Assembly: GCA_943331445.1 (NCBI GenBank)
Contig: CALQLO010000019.1
Span: forward strand, 1 to 36,573
Direction of reading: 5' to 3'
DNA: 36,573 nt
Source of the DNA: Akkermansia muciniphila
Lineage (GTDB): Bacteria; Verrucomicrobiota; Verrucomicrobiia; Opitutales; UBA953
In this document: positions 7,705 to 16,551 of the stretch, piece after piece
Numbering within the stretch: position 1 is the first letter of the stretch
How the letters are laid out: the number at the start of each line of letters is the position of its first letter
The notes under the pieces: model-generated
Databases searched by the model: none
The model's input: only the letters and a program-made list of their open reading frames with translations
What the model was told of the DNA's origin: nothing
Made by a program: the position numbers and the translations under genes

Positions 7705-9230
7705 TTTAGGATCAGTAGTCCGCCGAGAATCGTCGCGGCCGCGAGGGCTCCGATGAGGAAGCGCGCGCCGAAGGAGATCTCCAACGGGGCGAGTTCGGTG
7801 TTATCTTCCGTCGGGCGGACCACCGCTTCCCGGAGGATGCAGAAATAGTAGTGGATGCTGATGGCGACGCAGACGAGGGCGACACCGAGGACCCACCAGA
7901 GTTTGGCCTTTACCAGTAGGGCGAGGACGAGGAGCTTGGCGATGAAGCCAACCGAAGGCGGAACCCCAGCCAGTGAGCCAATGCCGAAGCCCAAGGCTGC
8001 GGCAAGCGACGGCGAGCGGCGGAGGAGCCCGCGTAGGGCCAGGTGAGGGCGGAGGTGGTCCGCGGCGGCGGGCAGCGAAACCAGCGCTTGGCTGGCGAGG
8101 AAGGTACCCACGAGGTAGGCGAGTAAGTACAAGACGACGACTTGTTCCGCAGTGTAGCCGTAAGCGGTAGCCTCTGGTGCGATGACCGCGACGGTCACGG
8201 CAGCCAGGATGAAGCCCGCGTGGGAAACGCCGGAAAGGGCGAGCGTGCGCTTTACGTCCGTGGCCGACAGGGCGCCGAGATTGCCGGCCAGCAGCGTCAG
8301 CACGGCCGCGATAGCCAGTACTGGGGCAAGTTTCGGTGCCAGCGCCGCGAAGGGGCCGGTCACGAGCACGAGTAGGGTGAAGGCACCGGCTGCTTTGGAC
8401 GCGGTCGCGAGAAACGCGGTCGTGGGCGTCGGGGCTCCTTGGTAGACGTCGGGAATCCACGCGTGGAACGGGAAGGCGCCGAGCTTGAAGGCGACGCCGC
8501 CGAGAATCAGAGCGATCCCCACGAGGGTGAGCGGAGAGATGCCGGTCGGTGTCAGCACCTGCGCGCTGAGGGCTTTGCCGATTTGCGTGAAGTTGAGCGA
8601 GTCGGTGATGCCCGCGACCGAGCCGAGCGCGCCGTAGACGAGCACGATGCCCATCAGGAGTAGAGCGGAACTGAGGCCACCGGCGACGAGGTATTTCACG
8701 CCGGCTTCGAGGGAGGCTTCGCTGCGGCGCAGGTAGCCGACGAGTACGTAGAGGCCGACGGCGGCCGTCTCGAGCGCGAGGAAGAAGGTGACGAAGTGGT
8801 TCGACTGCGCGAGCAGCATGAACGCGGCGGTTACCACCAGGAGGACGTGGTGATAGTCGGCGATCGCCGCGCCACGTTCACGTAGGAAGCGCGCAGCGAG
8901 CAGGCTGGTGAGGAGTGCCGAAGCAAGGAAGACCAAGCGGACGCCTGCGAACGGGAGGTCCTGTCGGAGTAATCCCGCAAAGGATTCCACATCGTTCTTC
9001 GGCGCCCACGGACCCGCAGTGGTGTAAGCCATCGCGATGACCAGAACTAAACCCGTGCGAGCGGTCGCGGGGATGAGCCAGCGCAGTGGCTTTGGCAGTA
9101 GGATGGCTTGTACCAGGCAGACGAGCGCAAGGGCAGCGACCGCGATTTCAGGCAGAATGGTCAGCCAGTCTGCTGTCCGAGGTGCCAGGACCTTGAAAGC
9201 TGGGACGATGTTGGCGAGAAAAGGAATCAT
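7701..9230 (-). CDS. nuoN: NADH-quinone oxidoreductase subunit N
   Basis: Antiporter-like membrane subunit of respiratory complex I, one of the three proton-channel homologues. The 509 residues are almost entirely transmembrane helices, about 14 by eye. The conserved channel block reads FKLGAFPFHAWIPDVYQG followed by APTPTTAFLATASKAAGAF, which includes the lysine (SKA) expected in the broken helix 8 region. It is the last gene of a nuoJKLMN operon, with 10 bp after nuoM and its 3' end overlapping xerD tail to tail, leaving no room for a terminator of its own. Confidence 0.95.
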   Translation of the reverse strand: MIPFLANIVPAFKVLAPRTADWLTILPEIAVAALALVCLVQAILLPKPLRWLIPATARTGLVLVIAMAYTTAGPWAPKNDVESFAGLLRQDLPFAGVRLVFLASALLTSLLAARFLRERGAAIADYHHVLLVVTAAFMLLAQSNHFVTFFLALETAAVGLYVLVGYLRRSEASLEAGVKYLVAGGLSSALLLMGIVLVYGALGSVAGITDSLNFTQIGKALSAQVLTPTGISPLTLVGIALILGGVAFKLGAFPFHAWIPDVYQGAPTPTTAFLATASKAAGAFTLLVLVTGPFAALAPKLAPVLAIAAVLTLLAGNLGALSATDVKRTLALSGVSHAGFILAAVTVAVIAPEATAYGYTAEQVVVLYLLAYLVGTFLASQALVSLPAAADHLRPHLALRGLLRRSPSLAAALGFGIGSLAGVPPSVGFIAKLLVLALLVKAKLWWVLGVALVCVAISIHYYFCILREAVVRPTEDNTELAPLEISFGARFLIGALAAATILGGLLILN

Positions 9231-9240
9231 CGGTCGAAAA

Positions 9241-10788
9241 TTAGCGTTTCACAGGCTGCGCAGGCACAGCCTTGACGGGTGCCTTGGCGTTATGTTGCGA
9301 GTAGGTGGTGACGAGTTTGGTGACTTCGTTGGTGGACTTCGTGACCAGCGCGGGCTTGAAGCCGATGGCCATGGAAGCGAGCAGTAGCAGGCCAACAGCC
9401 GTGCGTTCAGCCCAGCCGAGATCGCCGAAGGGCGCCGAAGCAAAGCGTTTCTCGAGCGACTCAGAAGCCGGCCCGAAGAATGTCGCCGCCACCGCGCGCA
9501 GGGCGTACACGGCAGAAATGACGACAGACGAGGCGATGATGGCCTGCAACCAGAGTGACTGATCGCGCAGGGAGAGGAAGACGCCGATTTCGCCCCAGAA
9601 GTTACCGAAGCCAGGCAAGCCGATCGAGGCCATCGTGGCAGCGATGAAGAGTGCGGCGAGAATCGGGGCGCGGGAAGCCATGCCGCCTAACGCATCAAGT
9701 CGATAGGTACCCGCGCGCGTCCGCACGGCATTGGCCAGCAGGAAGAGGGCCGCACAGGAGAGGCCGTGCGCGACCATCAGGAAGGCGGCTGCGTCGAGCC
9801 CATCGGCTTTACCCGATTTGCCGCAGACCCAGATACCGAGGAAGACCGGCCCCATGTGGGCGACAGAACTCCAAGAGACCAGTTGCTTGAGATCGCGTTG
9901 CGCGATGCAGATGAAACCCACGATGACGACGTTGGCGACGGCCATCCAGAGGAACCAATCGCCGAGCCTCCCGCCGGTGATGTCGAGGCTACTGAGGCCG
10001 ACGAGGATGATGCCGTAGAGGCCAAACTTTTTCAACGCACCGGCATGAATCATGGAGACGGGCGTTGGTGCCGCCGAGTAACCCGGGGCAGCCCAAGAAT
10101 GGAAGGGGAAGAGCGACGCGAGTGTGCCGAGACCGAAGAGCACGAGCGCACCGACGGCGGCGGGGAGGTGGTTGGCACTCTGTAGGCCATGCGCGACGTC
10201 GCCGAAGTTGGCCTGAGCGAAGCCCATGCCCGAGGCTTCAATGGCGATGAGGATACCGGCAAGTGAGGCCATGGCCCCGACCGTCAGGTAGATGGCCATC
10301 TGCATGGCAGCCGGGCGACGGCCTTCGCCACCCCAGAAGAGCGTCAGGATGAAGGTCGGGATCAGCGCGAACTCGTGGAAGAAGTAAAAACCGATGAGGT
10401 GATTAGTGCCGAAGACGCCGAGCGTGCCGCCGAGCATGAACAGAATGAGGCCGAGGTAAGTGTTACGCGATTCCACTTCCTGCGTGAGGGCCTTGATGCC
10501 CGCGGCGAGTCCTACAATCGCAGTCATCGCCAGCAAGGGTGCACTCAAGCCGTTCAGGCCGAAATTAAATCCCCAGAGGCCCGTGGACTGAAATTGGCCG
10601 ACCGTGGTGTTCTCACTCGACCAGAGCACCAATAACCAAGGTGCGAGTGCCGCTGGGAGGGCGAAGCCGCCGAGGGCGAAGCCGGAGGCGAAGCTGCGAG
10701 GCAGGGAGCGACCAGCAATCAGCACCAGGCCGATCAGGATCGGCGCCGTGACGGTGATCTGCAGGAGGGTGGCAGGAAAAGTGTCCAT
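9241..10788 (-). CDS. nuoM: NADH-quinone oxidoreductase subunit M
   Basis: Second antiporter-like membrane subunit of complex I, 515 residues with about 14 helices. It carries the family block FPFHSWAAPGY followed by AAPTPVSMIHAGALKKFGLY, with the conserved channel lysines, and the HEFALIPTFIL segment near residue 140 with the glutamate of helix 5. It sits between nuoL (3 bp) and nuoN (10 bp) and is surely co-transcribed. The C-terminus ends in an Ala/Pro/Lys-rich soluble tail (about 20 residues: HNAKAPVKAVPAQPVKR) that most NuoM proteins lack; its role is unknown. Confidence 0.95.
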   Translation of the reverse strand: MDTFPATLLQITVTAPILIGLVLIAGRSLPRSFASGFALGGFALPAALAPWLLVLWSSENTTVGQFQSTGLWGFNFGLNGLSAPLLAMTAIVGLAAGIKALTQEVESRNTYLGLILFMLGGTLGVFGTNHLIGFYFFHEFALIPTFILTLFWGGEGRRPAAMQMAIYLTVGAMASLAGILIAIEASGMGFAQANFGDVAHGLQSANHLPAAVGALVLFGLGTLASLFPFHSWAAPGYSAAPTPVSMIHAGALKKFGLYGIILVGLSSLDITGGRLGDWFLWMAVANVVIVGFICIAQRDLKQLVSWSSVAHMGPVFLGIWVCGKSGKADGLDAAAFLMVAHGLSCAALFLLANAVRTRAGTYRLDALGGMASRAPILAALFIAATMASIGLPGFGNFWGEIGVFLSLRDQSLWLQAIIASSVVISAVYALRAVAATFFGPASESLEKRFASAPFGDLGWAERTAVGLLLLASMAIGFKPALVTKSTNEVTKLVTTYSQHNAKAPVKAVPAQPVKR

Positions 10789-10791
10789 GGG

Positions 10792-12636
10792 TTAGCGGGC
10801 GAGGAGGAACCAAACCAGAAAGAGTGAGCCGAGCACAATCCAGAGCGCGTAGCCCCGGGTTTGGCCGCGGTGGAAGGTGCGACCAGTGAGATAGCCGAGC
10901 ACGGCGGGAATGCCGCCACCCAACCAGCGCACGGCGAATCCGTTGATTACCAGTAAGTCGAGGAAGGCGATGGACTCAGCCAGGCGACGCTGCACGGAGT
11001 CGATGTACCAGCGGTAGGCGCCATCCATCCAGCGGTGTTCGAGGAGGTGATACGTGCGTGGCGAGAGGGCTTGGAGCGCATCCGCCCCGCGGACGGTCCC
11101 GTAGAACTTAAGTGCCCCGAAGAAACCGAGGACCAAAGAAAGCAGGCCGACGATGGTCGAGGGGGCGGCCAAGTGGAACGACACTTCACCGAGAGCGTGC
11201 TCAATCGGCTGAAGTGAACTCGCCGGGATGAGGACATGCGCCGCGAAGCCCCCGCCGACGGAGAAGACCAGGCCGAGCACGACGAGAGGTAGGGTCATCG
11301 TCCAAGGGGACTCATGGGCATGCGACGCGTCTTCGGAGTTCGCTTCACCGAGGAAGACCAAGCGGATCATGCGGCCGCTGTAGAGGCACGTGGCGAGCGC
11401 CGCGAGCGCGAGGAATGCAAAGATGGCGAATTTCCCGTCGTGGAACGAGGCTTCGATGATGGCGTCCTTGGAATACCAGCCAGCGAGGAACGGCACGGCA
11501 CAATTGGAAAGGGTCGCGGCGATGAACGTCGCGGCGGTAACCGGCATCTTCTTTAGCAGGCCGCCCATCTTGAGCATGTCCTGCTCGTGGTGGCAGCCGT
11601 GGATGACGGAGCCGGCACCGAGGAAGAGCGTGGCCTTGAAGAAGGCGTGCGTGGCCATGTGCATCAGTGCGAGCGCGGGATGGCCGAGGCCGATGGCGCA
11701 ACCCATGATGCCGAGGTGGGCGAGGGTGGAATAGGCTAGCGACTTCTTGATGTCCGTCTGGGCGAGGGCACAGAGGCCGGCGAGGGCGGCCATGCCGGCA
11801 CCGGAGATTGCGATGAAGCTCAGGACTTCAGGGGCGAGCAGGAAGCTCACCCGGGCCATGAAATAGACACCCGCAGCTACCATCGTCGCGGCGTGGATGA
11901 GCGCGGAGACGGGCGTGGGGCCGGCCATCGCGTCGGTGAGCCAAACGTGGAGCGGGAACTGGGCGGACTTACCGAGGAAGCCGCACATGAGCAGCGCACC
12001 TACGGCGACGGGGATCGTCTTGGCGGCGGCGGCGTGGGACTGCAGCTTGTCGAAATCGAGCGTGCCGTAAAGGGAAAGGCACATCGCGATACCGAGGATG
12101 AAACCAAGGTCACCGATGCGGTTAGTGATAAAAGCTTTCTTCGAGGCCGCCGCGGCGAAATCTTTGTCGAAGTAATGTGCAATCAGCATGTACGAGCTGA
12201 AGCCCACGAGCTCCCAGAAGATGAACGTCATGAGCAGGTTGTCGGCGACAACAATGCCCAGAATGGAGAACATGAAAATCGAGAGACCGGCGAAGAAACG
12301 GCCGCGGGCCGCATCTTCCTTCATGTAGCCCACGGAGAAGAGGTGAATCCAGGCGGCGACGAATGACACCACGAAGAGCATCAGGCGCGCATTGGCGTCG
12401 ATGAGGTAGCCGAAGCCGAGGCTGATGCCGCCAAACTTTGCGAGTTCGGTGTGCCAAGTGACAATGCCGTCTTGGCTGAGGAGTTTCAGCGAAAGGCCGG
12501 CGATGGCGAAGGCCGTCCCCGTGGAAAGCCAAGCGGCGAGGGTGCCCTGTTTACGCAGGAACAGCGCCGAAATCGCGGCGGCTCCGAGTGGCAGGAAGAG
12601 AATCCAGTGAACCAAGGACGAAAGGTCGGAAGGCAT
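10792..12636 (-). CDS. nuoL: NADH-quinone oxidoreductase subunit L
   Basis: Largest antiporter-like subunit of complex I (614 residues), at the distal end of the membrane arm. The channel region is visible as FLGKSAQFPLHVWLTDAM followed by AGPTPVSALIHAATMVAAG, with the glutamate of helix 5 in FWELVGFSSYMLI. After the 14-helix core the protein continues into the long lateral amphipathic helix and a final anchor helix, ending WIVLGSLFLVWFLLAR, as expected for NuoL. It is third in nuoJKLMN, 7 bp after nuoK and 3 bp before nuoM. The ATG at 12636 fits the start of the first helix. Confidence 0.96.
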   Translation of the reverse strand: MPSDLSSLVHWILFLPLGAAAISALFLRKQGTLAAWLSTGTAFAIAGLSLKLLSQDGIVTWHTELAKFGGISLGFGYLIDANARLMLFVVSFVAAWIHLFSVGYMKEDAARGRFFAGLSIFMFSILGIVVADNLLMTFIFWELVGFSSYMLIAHYFDKDFAAAASKKAFITNRIGDLGFILGIAMCLSLYGTLDFDKLQSHAAAAKTIPVAVGALLMCGFLGKSAQFPLHVWLTDAMAGPTPVSALIHAATMVAAGVYFMARVSFLLAPEVLSFIAISGAGMAALAGLCALAQTDIKKSLAYSTLAHLGIMGCAIGLGHPALALMHMATHAFFKATLFLGAGSVIHGCHHEQDMLKMGGLLKKMPVTAATFIAATLSNCAVPFLAGWYSKDAIIEASFHDGKFAIFAFLALAALATCLYSGRMIRLVFLGEANSEDASHAHESPWTMTLPLVVLGLVFSVGGGFAAHVLIPASSLQPIEHALGEVSFHLAAPSTIVGLLSLVLGFFGALKFYGTVRGADALQALSPRTYHLLEHRWMDGAYRWYIDSVQRRLAESIAFLDLLVINGFAVRWLGGGIPAVLGYLTGRTFHRGQTRGYALWIVLGSLFLVWFLLAR

Positions 12637-12643
12637 CGGAAAA

Positions 12644-12952
12644 TTAGTCGCGAAGGGTGGTCAGGGCGTCGGACTGCACGGAGCCGCGCTTGCGGAATAG
12701 CGCGACGATGAGGGCGAGGCCCACGGCGACCTCGGCAGCTGCGACGGTAATGACGAAGAAGACGAGGACCGCGCCATCCATGGTGCGGTTGAAGCGCGAG
12801 AAAGCGACGAGCGCGAGCGTGGCGGCAGCGAGCATGAGCTCGAGACACATGTAGACGACGAGTAGGTTGCGGCGGACAAGCACGCCGGTGAGCCCGAGGG
12901 CGAACAACAGGCCCGCCAAGATCAGGTGGTGGGCGAGAGAGGTGTGTTCCAT
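12644..12952 (-). CDS. nuoK: NADH-quinone oxidoreductase subunit K
   Basis: Small three-helix membrane subunit of complex I, 102 residues as is typical. The two membrane-buried glutamates of the proton path are present: Glu38 in MCLELML and Glu74 in [10 protein letters not shown]. It follows nuoJ by 10 bp and precedes nuoL by 7 bp. The last 15 residues form a short soluble tail. Confidence 0.95.
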   Translation of the reverse strand: MEHTSLAHHLILAGLLFALGLTGVLVRRNLLVVYMCLELMLAAATLALVAFSRFNRTMDGAVLVFFVITVAAAEVAVGLALIVALFRKRGSVQSDALTTLRD

Positions 12953-12962
12953 GTCGGGAAAA

Positions 12963-13496
12963 TCAGGCGTTTTCTTCGGCCGAATCCTTGCTCAACGATA
13001 CGACGCCGACGAGCGCGACGAGCAGGAGGAAGCCAGCGACCTCCAAAGGAAGGAGGTACTTGGTGTAGAGCAGGCGACCGAAAGATTTAGCCGAAGTGGT
13101 GAACACTGCAGGGAGGTCGGAAAGCTCGGGTGGAGTCGCTCCGGCTGGCGTGCTGGCGACGGCGCCCGACCAATGGAAGAGCCAGAGCACGCCGGCACCT
13201 AAGAGGAAGAAAACCGCCAGGCCGAGCGCGGCGGCTTTCCAAGGGTAGGCGCCCTCGGGATCGTCCGTGTTCAGGAGCATGATAATGAACAGGAAGAGCA
13301 CCATGACCGCGCCGGCGTAGACCAAGACTTGCAGCACGCCCAAGAAGTAGGCGTCTAGAAGGAAGAAATCGGCCGCGACCCCGACCAAGGCCAGAATCAT
13401 CCCCATGGCCGAGGTCACTGCATTGCGACTTGCGACCAGCAAACAGGCAGCTCCGAGAGTCAGTGCTGCGAAGAAGATAAACAGGCCGTCTGGCAT
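12963..13496 (-). CDS. nuoJ: NADH-quinone oxidoreductase subunit J
   Basis: Five-helix membrane subunit of complex I, 177 residues. The block [20 protein letters not shown] (57-76) is the family's most conserved helix, containing the pi-bulge region that moves during coupling. A soluble loop rich in Pro/Ala (about 115-135) precedes the last helix. It is the first gene of the operon: the 123 bp upstream (13497-13619) separate it from the end of folA, and no nuoI or other hydrophilic-arm gene is adjacent. The ATG at 13496 has no visible Shine-Dalgarno sequence. Confidence 0.94.
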   Translation of the reverse strand: MPDGLFIFFAALTLGAACLLVASRNAVTSAMGMILALVGVAADFFLLDAYFLGVLQVLVYAGAVMVLFLFIIMLLNTDDPEGAYPWKAAALGLAVFFLLGAGVLWLFHWSGAVASTPAGATPPELSDLPAVFTTSAKSFGRLLYTKYLLPLEVAGFLLLVALVGVVSLSKDSAEENA

Positions 13497-13608
13497 GAGG
13501 GGGACGGTAGGGCGGGGGGAGTCATTGGAAAGGAGAAAACGCCCCTAAATGCCCTTTTTTGGCACTTTATGGGGGTCATTAGCCCCTCCCACCTCTTCTA
13601 GGGCTAAA

Positions 13609-13628
13609 TTTGCCTAAAATTAGGCAAA
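13609..13628 (-). terminator. Hairpin spanning the folA stop codon
   Basis: TTTGCCTA (13609-13616) and TAGGCAAA (13621-13628) are perfect inverted repeats around a 4-nt centre. On the minus strand the folA stop TAA sits at the inner edge of the stem, and AAATTT follows. The T-tract is weak, so termination strength is uncertain. Confidence 0.5.
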
Positions 13629-14102
13629 ACCGAGTTTAGGGAGGTGGCGCCGCATCACACAGGTGGGATGGGTGGCGAGGACTTCCCCCGCATCAAAACG
13701 CCCCGTCCAATCCGGGAAAAAGGCATCCGCCTCCGGCTCTAGGTCCACATGGGTCAGGATTAGCTCACTGCACCAAGGCAAAGCTTCGGCGTAAAGGGCG
13801 GCCCCGCCGGCGAGAAAGAGGGTCTTGGTCGGCTCGACCTGGGCCGCTTCCTGCCAATCGCGCGCGACGATGATGCCGGGTGCAGAAAATCCGGAGCGGC
13901 TGAGCACGACGGTGGTGCGGCCAGGCAAGGGACGGCCGATCGACTCATAGGTCTTGCGGCCCATGAGCAGAACCTGACCCATCGTCGTCGCCTTGAAGAA
14001 CGCGAAGTCCTCCGGAATACGCCAAGGTAATTTATTATTCAAACCGATGCCGCGGTTACGTGCGACCGCGGCAATAGCGATGAGCGGTCGTCCGAACTCC
14101 AC
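13620..14102 (-). CDS. folA: Dihydrofolate reductase
   Basis: Reduces dihydrofolate with NADPH to restore the tetrahydrofolate consumed by thymidylate synthase. The 160 residues match the family length. Visible blocks are IAAVARNRGIGLNNKLPW (Met20-type loop), RIPEDFAFFK with the active-site acid, the NADPH-binding stretch MGRKTYESIGRPLPGRTTVV, and FLAGGAALYAEAL. The start is GTG at 14102, 4 bp after the thyA stop, so the two genes form an operon with linked functions. The stop codon is embedded in a hairpin. Confidence 0.95.
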   Translation of the reverse strand: MEFGRPLIAIAAVARNRGIGLNNKLPWRIPEDFAFFKATTMGQVLLMGRKTYESIGRPLPGRTTVVLSRSGFSAPGIIVARDWQEAAQVEPTKTLFLAGGAALYAEALPWCSELILTHVDLEPEADAFFPDWTGRFDAGEVLATHPTCVMRRHLPKLGFA

Positions 14103-14106
14103 GAGA

Positions 14107-14952
14107 TCAGATGGCCACCGGCGCTTTGATCGCCGGATGTGGGTCGTAGCCTTCGATGGAGATGTCTTCGAACTTGAAGGCGAAGAGGTCTTTCACTTCG
14201 GGGTTGAGGACGAGGCGGGGCAGGGCGCGCGTCTCGCGGGAGAGTTGCAATTCGACCTGCTCCGCATGGTTGGAATAGATGTGCGCGTCCCCGAAGGTGT
14301 GCACGAAATGCCCTGGTTTCAGGCCGGTGACCTGCGCAATCATGTGCGTCAGCATGGCGTAACTCGCAATGTTGAAAGGCACGCCGAGGAACAGGTCGGC
14401 GCTGCGTTGGTAGAGCTGGCAGCTGAGGCGACCGTCGGTCGAGATGTGGAACTGAAAGAGGGTGTGGCACGGCGGCAACGCGACGTTGTCTGCTTCCTGC
14501 GGATTCCAGCCGGTGACGATGAGTCGGCGGCTGGAGGGGTTGCGCTTGATCTCATCAATGACGCGTTTGATTTGGTCGACGCCATCTTCGGCGTAGGTGC
14601 CATCGGGGCGCTTGGTCGCTCCGAAGCGGCGCCATTGGTGTCCGTAGACCGGACCGAGATCACCTTCGGCGCGGCCGAACTTGGCGCACTGCTCGGCGGT
14701 GGCCCATTCGTTCCAAATCGAAATGCCTCGCTCCGTCAGCCAGGCGTTTTGCGTGCTCCCGGAAAGAAACCACAGTAACTCATGCGTGATCGACTTCATG
14801 TGCACCTTCTTGGTCGTCAACAAGGGGAAGCCTTCAGCTAAGTCGAAGCGCAGTTGGGCACCGAAAATGCCAATCGTCCCCGTACCGGTGCGGTCGCTCC
14901 GGATTTCTCCGTGCTGCCGGACATGGCGAAGCAGGTCGAGATACGCCTTCAT
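14107..14952 (-). CDS. thyA: Thymidylate synthase
   Basis: Converts dUMP to dTMP using methylenetetrahydrofolate as donor and reductant, producing the dihydrofolate that FolA recycles. The 281 residues show [14 protein letters not shown] near the N-terminus (phosphate-binding Arg), the catalytic cysteine in [29 protein letters not shown] for dUMP binding, and the C-terminal block ending in PAIKAPVAI. Length is slightly above the 264 of the E. coli enzyme. The gene heads a thyA-folA operon and diverges from lysS across 104 bp. GGAGA lies about 13 nt upstream of the ATG, farther than ideal. Confidence 0.97.
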   Translation of the reverse strand: MKAYLDLLRHVRQHGEIRSDRTGTGTIGIFGAQLRFDLAEGFPLLTTKKVHMKSITHELLWFLSGSTQNAWLTERGISIWNEWATAEQCAKFGRAEGDLGPVYGHQWRRFGATKRPDGTYAEDGVDQIKRVIDEIKRNPSSRRLIVTGWNPQEADNVALPPCHTLFQFHISTDGRLSCQLYQRSADLFLGVPFNIASYAMLTHMIAQVTGLKPGHFVHTFGDAHIYSNHAEQVELQLSRETRALPRLVLNPEVKDLFAFKFEDISIEGYDPHPAIKAPVAI

Positions 14953-15017
14953 GGGGTTCGGTTATTCTCCGTAAAGGTCCCGCCGCAACACGGAAAGCCG
15001 AACCTTTCGCCCTTGCC

Positions 15018-15056
15018 ACCCCGCCTGCTCGGAGGCACCCCTTTGGGGTAGCCAAC
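15018..15056 (+). promoter_or_regulatory. lysS leader with SD-to-start hairpin
   Basis: GGAGG (15031-15035) is 21 nt from the lysS ATG, too far for normal use. ACCCC (15037-15041), TTT and GGGGT (15045-15049) form a hairpin in between; if folded, the effective spacing becomes about 8 nt. A second ACCCC at 15018-15022 could compete for the same GGGGT. The pairings are visible; the effect on translation is inference. Confidence 0.35.
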
Positions 15057-16541
15057 ATGAGCGAAAAGCCCGACCTCAACGCCATCTCCCACGACCTCTT
15101 TGCGGTCCGAAACGAGAAACTCGCCCAACTCCGTGCCGCGGGTGAAGACCCCTTCCGTGCCAACTGGAATCAGACCCATGTTTCGACCGAATGCCCAGCC
15201 CTCCTCCCCGAAGGCGTCGAGGAAGGTCCGGAGGTCTCCGTCGCGGGCCGAATCGTCGCCCTGCGCGTCATGGGTAAGGCCAGCTTCGTCAAGATTCTCG
15301 ATCGTGGTGGCATCATTCAGACGTACTTCACGCGCGACGCCCTCGGCGAAGCCTACGACACCCATTTTAAGAAGATGCTCGATACCGGCGATTTCGTCGG
15401 CGTGCGTGGCAAGCTCTTCCGCACCAAGACCGGCGAGGTCACCGTGCGCACCGCGGAGTATCGCTTGGTCTCCAAGGCCCTGCGTCCGTTACCGGAGAAG
15501 TGGGCTGGCCTGACCGATGCCGAGAAAATCTATCGTCAGCGTTACCTTGATCTCGTCGTGAACGAGGAATCCCGCCGCCGCCTCCTTGTGCGTAGTCGCG
15601 TAGTCGAGGCCATCCGCCGTTTCCTGTGGAGCCGCGATTTCACCGAAGTCGAGACCCCCGCACTGCACGCCATCGCCGGTGGTGCCGCCGCCCGTCCGTT
15701 CGAGACGCACTCCAATGCGCTCGATTGCGATTTCTATCTCCGCATCGCCCTCGAGTTGCACCTCAAGCGTTGCTTGGTCGGCGGTCTGGATCGCGTCTTT
15801 GAAATCGGCCGCGTCTTCCGTAATGAAGGCGTCTCGGTCAAGCATAGCCCTGAGTTCACGATGCTGGAAGCCTATCAGGCTTACACGGATTACCGCGGCA
15901 TGATGGAGCTCGTTCGTTCGATGATCCAGAAAGTCTGCGCCGACGTCCTCGGCACGACGGTCGTCACCCGTCCGGATGGCGTGACCATCGAACTCGGCGG
16001 CGAATGGCGCGAGGCGAAATACAAAGACTTGATCGTGGAACGCACCGGCGATCCGCAGTGGTTCGCCCGGACTAAGGAAGAAAAGATTGCCGCCTGCAAA
16101 GCCCTCGGCCTACACGAGCCGCGCACCGATTGGGAAGACTTCGAAGTCACCAACGAGGTCTTCGGCAAACTCATCGAACCCGGCCTCATTCAGCCGACTT
16201 TCGTGACGCATATCCCAAAGGAGCTCTGCCCGCTCGCCAAGGTCACCGTCGGCGACGACACCACGATCGACGTCTTCGAGCTCTGCATCAACGGCCAGGA
16301 GATCGCTCCGGCCTACTCCGAGCAGAATGACCCCGGCGTGCAGCGCAAGATGCTGGAGATTCAGGCTGGCGCCGAGACGCAGAAGATCGACGAGGACTTC
16401 CTCCTCGCGCTCGAGCATGGCATGCCTCCCGCCGGCGGACTTGGGATTGGTATCGACCGATTGGTTATCCTCCTGACCGGAGCGGCCAATATCCGCGACG
16501 TCATCCTCTTCCCGACGCTTGCTCCGGAAGCCCAGGCCTGA
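15057..16541 (+). CDS. lysS: Lysine--tRNA ligase, class II
   Basis: Charges tRNA-Lys. The 494 residues have an N-terminal OB-fold anticodon-binding domain (about 55-160, with VSVAGRIVALRVMGKASF) and a class II catalytic domain. Motif 1 is in IYRQRYLDLVVNEESR, motif 2 is FEIGRVFRNEGVSVKHSPEF, and motif 3 is GLGIGIDRLVILLTGAANIR near the C-terminus. Class II LysRS usually has HHNALD; here THSNALDCDFY, with one histidine replaced by Ser. It leads a plus-strand run lysS-lolC-lolD-nitroreductase. The leader may use a hairpin to bring the GGAGG site close to the start. Confidence 0.96.
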   Translation: MSEKPDLNAISHDLFAVRNEKLAQLRAAGEDPFRANWNQTHVSTECPALLPEGVEEGPEVSVAGRIVALRVMGKASFVKILDRGGIIQTYFTRDALGEAYDTHFKKMLDTGDFVGVRGKLFRTKTGEVTVRTAEYRLVSKALRPLPEKWAGLTDAEKIYRQRYLDLVVNEESRRRLLVRSRVVEAIRRFLWSRDFTEVETPALHAIAGGAAARPFETHSNALDCDFYLRIALELHLKRCLVGGLDRVFEIGRVFRNEGVSVKHSPEFTMLEAYQAYTDYRGMMELVRSMIQKVCADVLGTTVVTRPDGVTIELGGEWREAKYKDLIVERTGDPQWFARTKEEKIAACKALGLHEPRTDWEDFEVTNEVFGKLIEPGLIQPTFVTHIPKELCPLAKVTVGDDTTIDVFELCINGQEIAPAYSEQNDPGVQRKMLEIQAGAETQKIDEDFLLALEHGMPPAGGLGIGIDRLVILLTGAANIRDVILFPTLAPEAQA

Positions 16542-16551
16542 GTCTTTCCCT

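Noticed and set aside
13550-13580. Terminator at TGCC-CTTTTTT-GGCA after folA
   Set aside because: Only a 4-bp stem with a T-rich loop; too weak compared with the hairpin at 13609-13628.
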